Shown here: one piece after another, positions 1 through 10,585 of the stretch | How the letters are laid out: every line of letters starts with the position of its first letter | How positions within the stretch are numbered: the stretch's first letter is position 1 | Source of the DNA: Rhodamnia argentea | Lineage: Eukaryota; Streptophyta; Magnoliopsida; Myrtales; Myrtaceae | Direction: 5' to 3' | NCBI RefSeq assembly: GCF_020921035.1 | Contig: NC_063155.1 | Location: forward strand, 26,405,294-26,469,293 | DNA: 64,000 bases | Notes under the pieces: model-generated | Seen by the model: the letters and a program-made list of their open reading frames with translations, nothing else | Databases searched by the model: none | Told to the model about the DNA's origin: nothing | Position numbers and translations under genes: made by a program

Positions 1-1539
1 TGTTATGCTCTCTACCGAGCTCGTATGAGAACTTTGTGAATTCTATGTTGTATGGAAGAGAATCCATAACTCTTGAGGATGTGAAGACCTCACCGAATTC
101 CGTAGAGATGCGTACAAAGCTGAATGCGAGTAGTAGTTCGGATAAAATCGATGGTTTAGTTGTTAGGGGAAGATCGAATCATCGGGCTAGACGCGATAAT
201 AGTAAAGGACGTTCAAACTCTAGATCGGGCTAGGACAAGAGAAAAGTTGAGTGTTACGGACACTATAAAAATGAGTGTCCTTTGCTCAAGGCTAAGGGGA
301 AAAAGTCGATAGAGAGTTCTGATTCGGCTAGTCTGATGAAGAATAATGAATTTTCTAATGTATATAATATTCTTACTATTTTGTCTTCGGATTGTCATGT
401 AGACGATGAATGGATTTTGGATTCAACATGTTCATACTATATGTGCCCAAATAGAGATTGATTCCACACATATGAGAAAGTTGGTGGTGGTTCGGTTTTG
501 ATGGGCAACAATGCGGTTTGCGGGATTGTGGGTATTGGTACGGTGCGGATCAAATGTCATTACAATGTAGTAACAACTTTAACAGATGTTAAACACATCC
601 CAGATTTGAAGAAGCACCTTATTTCTTTGAGCGGTTTGGATTCCACTAGATGCATGTATACCGGTGGATGTGGAGTTTTGAAAATTTCGAAAGGCTCCTT
701 GATTGTGATGAGAGGTAACAAGAAGAATAGTCTTTACGTTGTGCAGGGAAGTACCGCTGTAGATTCTTTAAATATATCATCATTTTTAGATTTTGACATT
801 TGTTATCACTTTGTGCGTGATGAGGTTGCTAAGGGTACAGTTACAATGAAGAAAGTACCTGCAGCGGATAATTCTGCATATATGTTGACCAAACCAATTC
901 CTTTTACTAACTTCAAGCATTGTTTGGACTTGGTTGGTGTTCTCACCGTTTGAGTTGCTTAGGCGGTGTTGATGGTGGTTCATCCCTTGTTTCCTATATC
1001 GAGTACGCTCACGTAAGCTTAGAAGTGTGTGTTGTCGATTCCGTCTTTTGGTGGGTGGCCTTATACGGTCACTCTTGGTGGTGAGGGAAAGAGGTCGCGT
1101 TTGGCAAAACGCCCTTCTTGATATATGAAGTCAAGGTGGAGATTTGTTAAGTTTGACTTTCAAATTAAAGATAAAGTTCAAGTTTGAGATAAGTTTCAAA
1201 TTAGAGATAAGGTTATTTTGGACCATATGCTTTATTTTAGGATTTTTTTAGATGGGGCTATAAAAAAGATATGTTGCATATTACATTGTAATGCTTGTTT
1301 TTACTTTTGTCCTGAGCTTTTCGCTTCTGCTCTGAAACCCTTTGTTTTTCACTTCTTCTCGTTAGATCTTTGATTGTACGCTTGTACTCGTTATTGAAGA
1401 TAGTGAAACTCCTTTCCCTTCTCGTGGTTTTTCCCGTTTTGGGTTTTTCATATATATCGTGTCTTGTGTGTTTTATTTTACTTTCATCTTTCGCCATTTC
1501 GCGCTTGAATTTGCATATCTCTTGGAGTTTTCCACAACA
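1..1539 (+). mobile_element. Decayed Ty1/Copia-type LTR retrotransposon, right-hand part
   Basis: A fossil element whose left end lies outside the window. In order it shows a Gag remnant with a zinc-knuckle region (about 36-300), a protease/pre-integrase-like stretch (about 400-780), and then the closing residues typical of Copia polyproteins (about 880-950). A purine-rich tract sits directly before the 3' LTR. Most of the integrase and reverse transcriptase region is absent, so this is an internally deleted copy with several breaks and clearly not whole. Only one LTR is visible, so age cannot be estimated from LTR divergence. The Copia assignment rests on the order of parts and on the Gag and C-terminal signatures. 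Confidence 0.75.
1145..1539 (+). repeat. 3' LTR of the Copia-type element
   Basis: The LTR starts with TGTTAAGT immediately after a purine-rich primer tract (GGTGGAGATT) and ends near CCACAACA, giving roughly 395 bp with TG...CA ends. It holds a TATA-like stretch (ATAAAAAAG near 1260) and T-rich DNA. The boundaries were set by eye; the other LTR is outside the window. Confidence 0.65.
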
Positions 1540-2738
1540 GAATCAAATATATCTGTGAAGGTCAAAAGTGTTTGCCATGACAAAAGGTTCTTTTGTCTCT
1601 CTTAATTAAAGGGAAGATCTACTCCAGCACATGTAAAAAGGGCAATGGTATCATAAATCGCGAAAGACACGGGAAATTCATCCGACTAAACCCACAATAA
1701 ATGGGGAATCGAACGAACTTGTCGACTCGCCACCCGCTGTGTAATCTCTTCTTGGTGTGATTGCCATTGTGTTCAATTGTGCACGGTGAACATATCCTTG
1801 TCGTCATCGGTGTGCCGTGCGTGTCGGTATTAGCCCGCACATACCATCAGTGACTCACAGACAATTTCTGCATTTGGTAGTTCATAGCTACCTTGATAGT
1901 ACACTCGAACCACCACTCTATCTCATAAGTTTAGGCCAGGAGTTTTTATAGTCTTTTGTCATATCGAAAGTGAATTTTGCTCAGAGCATTCAAAGTTCTT
2001 CGTACCTTTGTCATGCTATTCTTGCAATGATTAATCTGAATCAAACTGGCGGTTTCCACGATATGTAAGATATGTAAGAATTCTGACTCTTCCAATACGA
2101 CACCTTCAAGATTCAGCACGAAGCCAAAAGGAAAACTACAAGAAATCCCTCGCAGGGATGCTACTAGACAACTTAAAGAAATGAATTACGCTCAGCTAGA
2201 AATATCATGGGTTACCTTTTCTGAGCCACGTAGTTTCATTCTTGTCTGGTTGCTGCTGGACCGAACGGTTCTAGTGGCCTGGAATGTCCTGCCATATAAC
2301 ATGTCATTTCATAAATTCTCATGGATTCACTTCCCACGCTTTCTCACAGATTAAGAAGAAAAAATGGGACTCTATGTTCTCATGACGAATTTGGTTCAGT
2401 CATTTCTTGCTCTGATGGGGTTTTCTTCCTGTTTCTGACTCCTAAGAAGTTCACCCTCTTGCGGACGGCGGCATCATCTCAGCTGCATCACCTTCGATTT
2501 CAGTCTCTGGGACAATCCATCGGTTTTGACTCAGAATCCTTCTTTTTTTATTTTATTTTAAATGAGGTAATTGCACTGTCTTCAAGTTTTCCCACCTGTT
2601 TGTGTGATTGTATTACCCTGTACAAAGAAGTTGGGCATGTGAACGTGGAAAACAAAAGTTGGAGACGCATGGTATCATGTTCTAAATTTTCTCTTTGGCT
2701 GAGATTTGATTAAGTTCTATCTTCCTGAAACAGAGAGT
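1540..2738 (+). other. Intergenic DNA and 5' leader of the POLAR-like gene
   Basis: No gene is recognised. The last part (about 2300-2738) is probably the transcribed leader of the following gene. An AG acceptor-like site (cttcctgaaacag) ends about 5 bases before the start codon at 2739, which suggests an intron in the 5' UTR. A 130-codon open frame at 2321-2713 has no recognisable domain and is read here as leader sequence. Confidence 0.4.
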
Positions 2739-5375
2739 ATGGACTTATGGGTTGTGGCAGCAGCTGCTGGGGCTGGTTATGCTGCGAAGCATTGGCGCAA
2801 CATCTCGTCTCAAGGCAGGGAAGAGTCTTCGTCTGAGCCATTTGGTAACGACTTTAAGTTCAGACAAGCCAAATTGAAGAGCTTTCTTCGGCAAATCAGG
2901 GAGTCTCCTTTGCACAGATTGGCTCTTACACATGTAGGTGACCATGATGCTTTCGGGGGCAAGTTTTGGGAATATGACCACCTTAATGGCGATCATGAAG
3001 AGAGAAAGAGGCCTGCAAATTTGGGTAGCCATCTTAATCGCGATGTGCTTTCGCTGGTTACTCACCTGCCAAGCATACTTGAATATGAGAGCCCTCATGA
3101 ATTCAGAGTGGTTATACAAGGACATAGGCAGTCCGGTGATGAGTCTTTTCCGGGTTCAAGAGCTAATAAAAGCAGTAGGTTCAATGGGAGCAGGCAATTT
3201 AGGATTGCTGTGTCTGATGAAACAGCACTCAAGCCTGCTGATTTATATGAGGATTTCATCGATATCAATGGTCAGTTGTATAGTGAATACGTTAGAACCA
3301 AGAGGAGTGAGCATGGCACGCTCGTGTCGCCCTCTAAATCTGCGGTGAGGCCTCTGCTGGTTACTGATGGGAGCCGAATAATCATAAGCAGGATCAGCAG
3401 CGGTTTCTATGTGGAGAGCGAAAATGGTATAGAGATGCATCGAGAAGAAGGCAAATTTGTTCAGGAAGGAACACGTTTAAGACTTCCCGAGATTGAAGCC
3501 CGAGAGTTGTCGAGTGGACAGAAGTTAAGTACAAGCAAGAGGAGTTCTAGCGTAAGCGCATTTGCCAGTTCATTGCAATCACAAGGTCTATTCTCTTTCT
3601 CCATGCTCTAATTATCGACATAAACATTATGAAGAATCTTTGGACTTTCTTTTCACTTTCTTGTAACTCATTTAGACTTAAGCTGGGATATGTGCTGTGA
3701 TATAATGATAGAAGTTCTGTCAATCCGAGTGTTTAATCGAAACAATCTTGATTTCACCTTGTATGGACTTGAATCTCTCTCTTTTCTATGAATTTTTGCA
3801 GAAAATTAAGAAAATGAATCAACATGATCTAAGCGATTCCATTATAACCTTGAACAACATTGGCACACAAAACAGAAAGTCAACATTAACCAACTTGTTA
3901 ATCTAAATAGACGAATCGAATCCAAATGCAACCCCAGGACGCAACTGTACAGGCTAGTGTGTGTATCCCATTTTCCTGAGACCTTTATTTGTATCTTCAC
4001 TAATTCTTACACAACTATCGTGTTTATCGTCACGGTGTGTGTCCTCCTCAGGATTGTACGATCCAATGCCGCTTTTCTTTCTCGGTTTAACAATTGGCGT
4101 GATGACCAGTGTAGTGGCGAACAACAGGGAAGTGGACCTGTTAGATGAGAGGTTCAGGCAAGCACAAAACCTAGTTCAGGATCTACATGAGGAGCTTGAA
4201 ATGAAGGACCTGTTAACTGTGAAGGAGATCGACGCCGATGGTCCAAGGATCCCCGAAACCGGCACTATACCTTTTCTCAATAGGACAACAACCGCATCTT
4301 CCCCTGTCTATGAAATGGATAATTCCTCGAAGATTCGTATGAGAGAGCCAAATGATGGTGTGGCAGAGAAGTCTGATGCAATGAGAGAAATCGAGGCAGA
4401 GCTTGAAGCTGAACTAGAGAGGTTGGAGCTGAACATGAAGCTGACTAGCGTGAAGAACACATCAGATTTCGTTGAGGTAAGTCTGAATCTACAATTGAGC
4501 TGCATGACACTTGGCCCAAGTCTTGACTACCCTTTATAGAGTACCTTGGTAACCTTTGTTAAGTCGTATAGGCAGTTAAATTTGGAACTCGTATTGTCAC
4601 ACATGCACATGAAAACAAACATCACCGCGCTTGAATGGGATCCTAGTTTCTGCACAGCAACTTCACTTTCATCCGGTAATTTCAATCTGTGACATGTGGC
4701 AGAGATGAATTAAATTTACCTGGGCTAATTTGTTCATATGAATCTGTGCTCCCTCAGGGAGATCTAAGACCAGAAGAAGTTGATTCACATATAGAAGGGG
4801 CATTAAAATCCAACCACGATGTCAGTGGGAGTTCAGACAGTCAAGCTTGTTCGCCGAATTATGCAGTATCACCTCAAGAGCTGAGTTTCCGTCTTCATGA
4901 ATTAATTGAGTCAAGGCTCGAGGAACGCATTGCTGAACTCGAGGCAGCCCTTGAAGCTAGCCAGAAGAAGTTGCGATTCCTACTACTCGAGAATGAAAAT
5001 TGTCAAAGAGATTCAATTGGTACCATTGCATCACCATTGTCTGACCAAGAGAACCCGGCCTCACCCGGTGTTACTTTCGAAACAGACGGACCCTCGGTTG
5101 CAGATACGTTGGGGGAATATCTTGATGCATATAAGGAGGCTCGAGAAGAGACTACTGGGATATGTGAATTAGATGGTACAGATCAAACACATAGCAGACA
5201 CAGCATTGACCAGACAGAGATGGAATCGCATTGTCTTCAGGAAGACGACCAAATCAACTGGGGTGATAATTTAAGCACAAATAAGGCTGACGAAGGGAGA
5301 CATTCAGAGAGTCTTCTTCATGAAAATGACAAAACCAGTATGGAATGGACACCAAAGAGCTGGGGATCAAGTTAG
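2739..5375 (+). CDS. POLAR-like protein (cell-polarity scaffold family)
   Basis: Three exons, join(2739..3585, 4052..4476, 4758..5375), 629 residues; both introns are GT-AG and phase closes. The N terminus (MDLWVVAAAAGAGYAAKHW) is short and hydrophobic. Exon 2 opens with a second hydrophobic stretch (residues about 286-303, PLFFLGLTIGVM) followed by a predicted coiled coil rich in ERFRQAQNLVQDLHEELEMKD. A second coiled coil, SPQELSFRLHELIESRLEERI, lies near residues 462-500. This order matches the POLAR/POLAR-like family. Arabidopsis POLAR localises asymmetrically at the cortex of stomatal-lineage cells and scaffolds GSK3-like kinases; whether this member acts in stomata or elsewhere is inference. 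The chosen start is the first ATG giving the conserved N terminus. The C-terminal end is uncertain: another frame over the last 50 bases also reads plausibly. Confidence 0.8.
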
Positions 5376-5751
5376 ACGAATGCAGAGACATGGAGGAGAT
5401 AGTTCCTTAACCATGCTTCCAGTCCTTGCAAGGTAGGGAATGGAGGATATAACCAGAACTTCACTTTCTTGATAGTGTAAATACCCAAAGTGAAACGACG
5501 ATAAATGTCCTCACATATCGCTCAACAGTAGACTATGGTAGCGACAATATCGGTAAGGAATGTCGAATGTCAATGGCATATGTGGATCAAAGGACCTACT
5601 TTATCGACAAATTGACAATCCACGAGGCATCCATGAATTAGGACAGTCATCTTTTCGTCCCTCGCCTGTTTCATAAGGCCTTAGCCCAGGATACACAGCT
5701 CAAAATAAAAATCAGAATAAATTCGCATTGCATTAAGCTTCGCTGGAAATT
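5376..5751. other. Convergent 3' intergenic spacer
   Basis: This 376-base spacer lies between the ends of the POLAR-like gene (+) and the MRS2-like gene (-), so it should hold both 3' UTRs. I see no coding potential and no distinct repeat. Confidence 0.5.
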
Positions 5752-8152
5752 TTACAACGGGAAAACTTTCTTATACCTAAAATAAAGCAAAAAGGAGAAG
5801 TATAAGCTGGCACAAAATAGACCAGTCACGAGGAGAACCCAATTGAAAGCAGATGGATAATCAAAAATTGTAGCTGCAAAGTTCATCCCAAAGATTCCCG
5901 TCACAACAGCAAATATCGTAGCAACAAATGTGGCCGCTGTTAGCAGCAACTCAAATTGTATTAAATGGTTCTGAATGTTGCCCTGGTCCCAAGTAAAATG
6001 AAAGAGAAAAAGCTCATGAAGCATCAGTTGTCAACCAACGAGATGAAGATAATAAATGCGGAAATTAGGTACAAATTCAACTCTGCTCACCAGTTTGATA
6101 TTGATCATATCTTCCGTGTCATCGATATACTCCTTAAGCTGCATTGCCAAATAAAAGAGCACACAGTCTCAGCAATACCAGTCAAGAAAGTTAGATGTTC
6201 ATTGTTGATCATCTCTAGGAAGCATGCTGACTCGAAAAAGTACGGCTATCAACAAATGAAATTGAAAGACTTTTTTAGGCCTAAGAGCAGCCAAATTTCC
6301 AGTAGATTTCTGCAAACCAATCACATAATAGTTATTCCTTGGGAAATCTAACTACAATGCCTGGAAAATCATAGATATGATGAAATATGATCATAAAGGA
6401 CATGGAACTAGGAGAGGAGGCTGAGTTGTTCAAGTCATTCATTTGAACACGCACCGATAAGAGTTTGCTGAGAGTGTTGTCACTGACAACAAAGTATGCC
6501 TCAAGCAACATCTCGAGCTGATCAATGTTTTCACCACTACTAGATGAACTCAGAAAGCTTCCATGCTTGCTTGAACTTACGATGCTGCTAAAAGCCCTTT
6601 TCAGTTTGTGTCCCCCACTGAGTGACGCTACAGGTGAAACAGGTGCTGACTTGGAACCCGACCTAGCCACACCTGAATCATCCGTTTGGATGACCTGATC
6701 ACTTATGGTATACGCCTCAGAGCTTTGTTTCTTCTCAGTGAGGTACATCTCGGCCATGTCGCCATCATCATCCATGAGATGTTCAATCTCATCTCGGACC
6801 TGGAATTGCAAAAATCTTTGTGAAGGAGAGTAACACAACCATAATCATCTGAAGGTGATTAGAATTATCAAATTACCTTCTGAACTCGCTGAGTCAAAGC
6901 AAGTAGATGACCCTTGAATCTACGGACCTGTTCTAGGTTAAGAGTACTTACAGATGATATTAATTCCTCCAAAACTGGATAAATTTCCATCTCCAAGTCC
7001 TTCACCTGTCAAATATAGAAGCTTCTCGCATCATATGTTAAGAATGCAAGGATGATGTCAAATAAACAATGGCAGCTGCAGCAATCTATCAAAGTCACTT
7101 TAGTTTGAGTGTTCCTTAGTCATGTTAGATTAACAATGTCAGGTCGGAGAATTTGACTAAAACTCTCCATGATCACCGTTCATTTTGGGTCCAATTTTTT
7201 CTGGGGTTGTAAGTCTTCCTCTATAAACAACTGTCTAGGAAAGGTCATAAGTACATACTTGTAACCACACAATAAACAGGCTTGACACATTACAGAGAAA
7301 GAAGTGACTCTCTGATTCATCTCATATCATCAATCACTGCAGAAGTTACTGCATACCTGAGCATCAAGCGACATGCATGTGTGTTCCAAAGCTAGCTCCA
7401 GTGCCCTAAATTCGAAAGGTAGGTCATCTGAATTAAGTAGGCAAATGTAAGCAATTTCAACTGGCATTATCTTTCATAGAGAAAATATTAATCAATCTAA
7501 GCAATGATTTTCCTGGGTAAATTTATCACATGACTAGTGAAAAGTCCACATAAAAACAGGGCAGCACATTGAAAACACTTCTTCCTCAAGAAGGCTTGGA
7601 CTTCTAAAAGCTACTGCAAGGCCCATATGATCCTCATTTAATGTTACAATTTCCATTAGTCAGCTTGGGGAATTATGAAGAACAAGCTGAGATGCATTTT
7701 GATCCAGGAGATTCTTTACCAGTTTGATCTTTGTTCGTCTGCAGACTCCTGCACAATTCTGACTCATACCGAAGAACGCATCCATCCAAGGAATTCATCA
7801 GGAAAACCTCATCAGCTGTGATTACACACCTTATCTGCTCAAGACTGACCACAATGGCTTTCTCTCTCCCTAAAATTGTAGAAGGATAAATGAACAAAGG
7901 ATCTAAAAGCCGCAGATCCCTCGCTGGCAGAGAGCAATGTCTCATTATGGTAGCCTTGTCTAGCTCCAAAACTTTAGAGATTCCTTCTTGATCAATCTTT
8001 ATCCAAGAGCGGCTTCCATGACCTCTCTTCTTTGCATTAGATATATTAGAAGCACGGCTTCCATACCCATCCGCACTAAACCGTGCACTGTACTGAGAAG
8101 AGCCAGACTCAGCAATAATAGGTGCGAAGATTGGCCCTTGCGCACCTTCCAT
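5752..8152 (-). CDS. MRS2/CorA-type magnesium transporter, MRS2-5-like, with a frame break in exon 3
   Basis: Six exons on the minus strand: 8152-7720, 7427-7357, 7006-6877, 6799-6455, 6138-6091, 5982-5752. The product would be a two-TM Mg2+ channel subunit of about 418 residues, close to Arabidopsis MRS2-5 (about 421). Evident family features are SWIKIDQEG, the RDLRLLDPLFIYPS block, the coiled region DEIEHLMDDDGDMAEMYLTE, KEYIDDTED, and the signature FGMNF between the two C-terminal membrane segments, ending KKVFPL. GMN is the selectivity motif of CorA proteins. All splice sites are canonical. However, exon 3 is 130 bases where the phases on both sides need 129. The extra base is in an AAA run (plus-strand TTT 6960-6962). 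As written, the protein would stop after about 190 residues, before the pore. Confidence 0.85.
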
Positions 8153-9092
8153 GGGGTAATAATCGTTCTCTCTGCAGAGATAACAATGAAATTATGCGAA
8201 TGGAATCTAGCAGCATGCCATGAGAGTACCGCTACCTCGTTGATTCTGTGAATACAGCAAGCTCTCATTCCCAGCTGAAGGAAGGAACTCATATAACCAT
8301 CAAACTTCCTCCTCCAGATGCCACATCCTCTTAATACCCACCTGGACATAGAGTAAACAACAGTGGGAACTTAAGAGCGATGATCAGCTGACTGGCTGAA
8401 TCCAGAGTCTCCGCTCTCTTCATCCGACTATTCCCACAATGATTCAAAGTAAAGCAAGAGTTTTTCCCAATACAAAAAGTGGCGACAAGAAAAGAGAAAC
8501 CTCCAAACTCCCAAAAAGCTACTGGCAAATATATTTTCCACAATCCTATTGACCCTCAATTTACTTCCATGTAATTGAGGCGACTTTCCTTGGATTCGAG
8601 GAGGGAGAAACTTACTAAAAGCCAAAAAAAACCACTTGTCGAACGAAAAAAAGAAACTTTCAAAAGCTTAGCTCATAGAACATGGAACTGAATTAAATGA
8701 CACCAAGAAGAACCGCCCAAATTGTCACGGGAAGCAATCCCCTAGCAGTGAACGCCACGAAGCCCTAGAAGCTCTAATGCCGCAAATCAACCGACGACAA
8801 ACTCCGTTATTAGAAGAATCGACACTTCAGCCGAGAGGGTTTCGACAATCGCAATGGACAGCAACCGAGCGCCAGCAACGATTGATTCCACCAATTTGCG
8901 ACTCTAACGTGAAAAAAATTATCAGATTTGAGCGGGAAGTAACGGAGACCAGCCACAGGACGCCATTAACAGGAAAATGAGGATGAGAGGAGCAAATGAA
9001 GACGAAACAGAGCAAGAGCAAGAGCGAAATGAGCCGAGCAACAGCGAATGTACCTCTCCGTTTCGTGAAGATCGCGAAACCAATCGGAGTCC

Positions 9093-9141
<49 letters not shown>

Positions 9142-9300
9142 TCGATGTCGCAGAAGCAGAGAGCATAACCGCCCCGCACCGATGAGCAAGCGTGGAGGTG
9201 GTACACCCAACGACGCTCGTGAATACCGGAGAGGGTTAGCGACACCGCACTACGTCGTTTTCGGTGTCGAAGTATTTGCTGTATTTGCTTGTATCGTTTA
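8153..9300 (-). promoter_or_regulatory. Probable 5' leader and promoter of the MRS2-like gene
   Basis: DNA upstream of the MRS2-like start codon. It contains a long (GA)n tract at 9098-9137, a common element of plant leaders and core promoters. No other gene is recognisable. Several open frames here read through the GA repeat and give runs of Arg-Glu or Ser-Leu, so they are repeat artefacts. Transcription start and any leader intron cannot be fixed from sequence alone. Confidence 0.4.
9098..9137. repeat. (GA)20 microsatellite
   Basis: About 40 bases of uninterrupted GA dinucleotide (CT on the other strand), roughly 950 bases upstream of the MRS2-like start codon. CT/GA tracts near plant promoters can bind BPC/GAGA-type factors; that role here is inference. 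It is likely length-variable between individuals. Confidence 0.9.
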
Positions 9301-10351
9301 AAATAAATATTTTCGTTATCGACGCGAATTTACGTATAAATGTTTCACGTATGATGAAAATATTTATTTTTATTTCTATAAACAGTAAAAAAAGTAATCG
9401 ATTTAAAAAAATTTTTTAAAATTTTTTTTTTTTTCAAAAAATAAACAACGCTCTAAAATAATAAAATGTTGTTTTATTCTGTTAAGTGGGTGTTAATGTC
9501 CGTGCTAACTATGTTAAGTGGAAAGGTCATGATAGGACGGTTGCGTCGTGCCAGGGTGGCAGGTGGTGCCACTGCTACCTCTCAGGAAGTCAGGATGGTG
9601 TGGCCATCGGATTTTCCGTCCTATTTCTCGCTATTGTTTATTTGTTCGCTTTTTTGTGATCTTATAGATTTTTAAAAAAAATAATATAATCGTTCATATA
9701 ATTTGAAATAATTATCAAGTAAAAAATAAATTTTAATATCTATAATAATTTATGTTTAAGCATAAACGATAAAAAAAATTATTTATTTATTTTTTCAAGT
9801 AATATAAATTATAATTTTTAAAAAATATATAAATTAAATTATTTATTTTTTGTGGAATAAGAGAAGACATTCAAAGATTGATTCTCGCCTCAGCGAAAAA
9901 AGGGAACAGTGGAGCATATGACTTCCTCGTACGAAGCGTAACGGCATATCCATGGCGCATATAGCCAACGTTGCAGAAAACAAGGTCCCCATGACATGGG
10001 CTCAGAGCGCGGAGGAGATGAGACAATTTGCCGGACGACGAGGTCGCAGATTGGGGATAGCCCAAAGGCAAGTGAACTCCGTCTTCATGGCGAACCGGTG
10101 GTGCCGCCGCACCGTCCATCACGTGGATAAACAGGTAGCGGCTGATGCTTTAACCACCATCCTCAGCTGCAGAGCCGCAGTGATCCCGAACCGTGATCGT
10201 CTCGCGCTCAATTTGAACCGTACCCGTGGACAGCATCAATTTTGGCAACTCAAAAAACATGCGAGAACCCCTGGATTCGAATAACTTATGTACGGAACTC
10301 ATCGCCTTTTAAGTCAAAAGGCTAAAAGAATGTAGCACTAAAAACCATTTC
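9301..10351. other. AT-rich low-complexity DNA followed by unassigned GC-richer DNA
   Basis: From 9301 to about 9860 the DNA is strongly AT-rich with poly-A and poly-T runs and no coding signal. From about 9870 to 10310 it becomes GC-richer and holds overlapping open frames on both strands (83 and 110 codons) without any family resemblance. It may include the distal 3' end of the AFP-like transcript, which runs towards it. Confidence 0.4.
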
Positions 10352-10585
10352 TCATGTTGATCTTCCCTTTGATCCCGGGATCCGAATGCTGGGATCAATT
10401 TCTTCTATGGTGAATGTACAGATTTGATCATACATCATTCGAAATTTGTAAGCAATATGAAACATCCTCGATCTTCGAATAAGCCTATTTTCCATTCGAG
10501 TTCTATCTAATATTACTTCGCATCCTCTACTTCCTCCCGAACCAATTTTAAGGGGTGTTATGAAGCAACACATGAGCCTGAGAAT

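Noticed and set aside
2938-3348. 136-codon plus-strand frame inside POLAR-like exon 1
   Set aside because: It overlaps the conserved POLAR-like frame in another register and is a shadow.
6950-6975. A hidden mini-intron explaining the extra base in MRS2 exon 3 (GTAAGT near 6950)
   Set aside because: The only following AG before the next conserved residues would give an intron of about 24 bases, too short to be spliced.
8827-9301. Overlapping open frames of 66-127 codons on both strands
   Set aside because: They run through the (GA)n repeat and encode Arg-Glu or Ser-Leu runs; no family resemblance.
10265-10335. tRNA-like stretch on the minus strand (a gcctttt/aaaaggc hairpin and ttcgaatcc)
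   Set aside because: The T arm does not pair, no D arm or acceptor stem is present, and it lies in 3' flanking DNA of the AFP-like gene.
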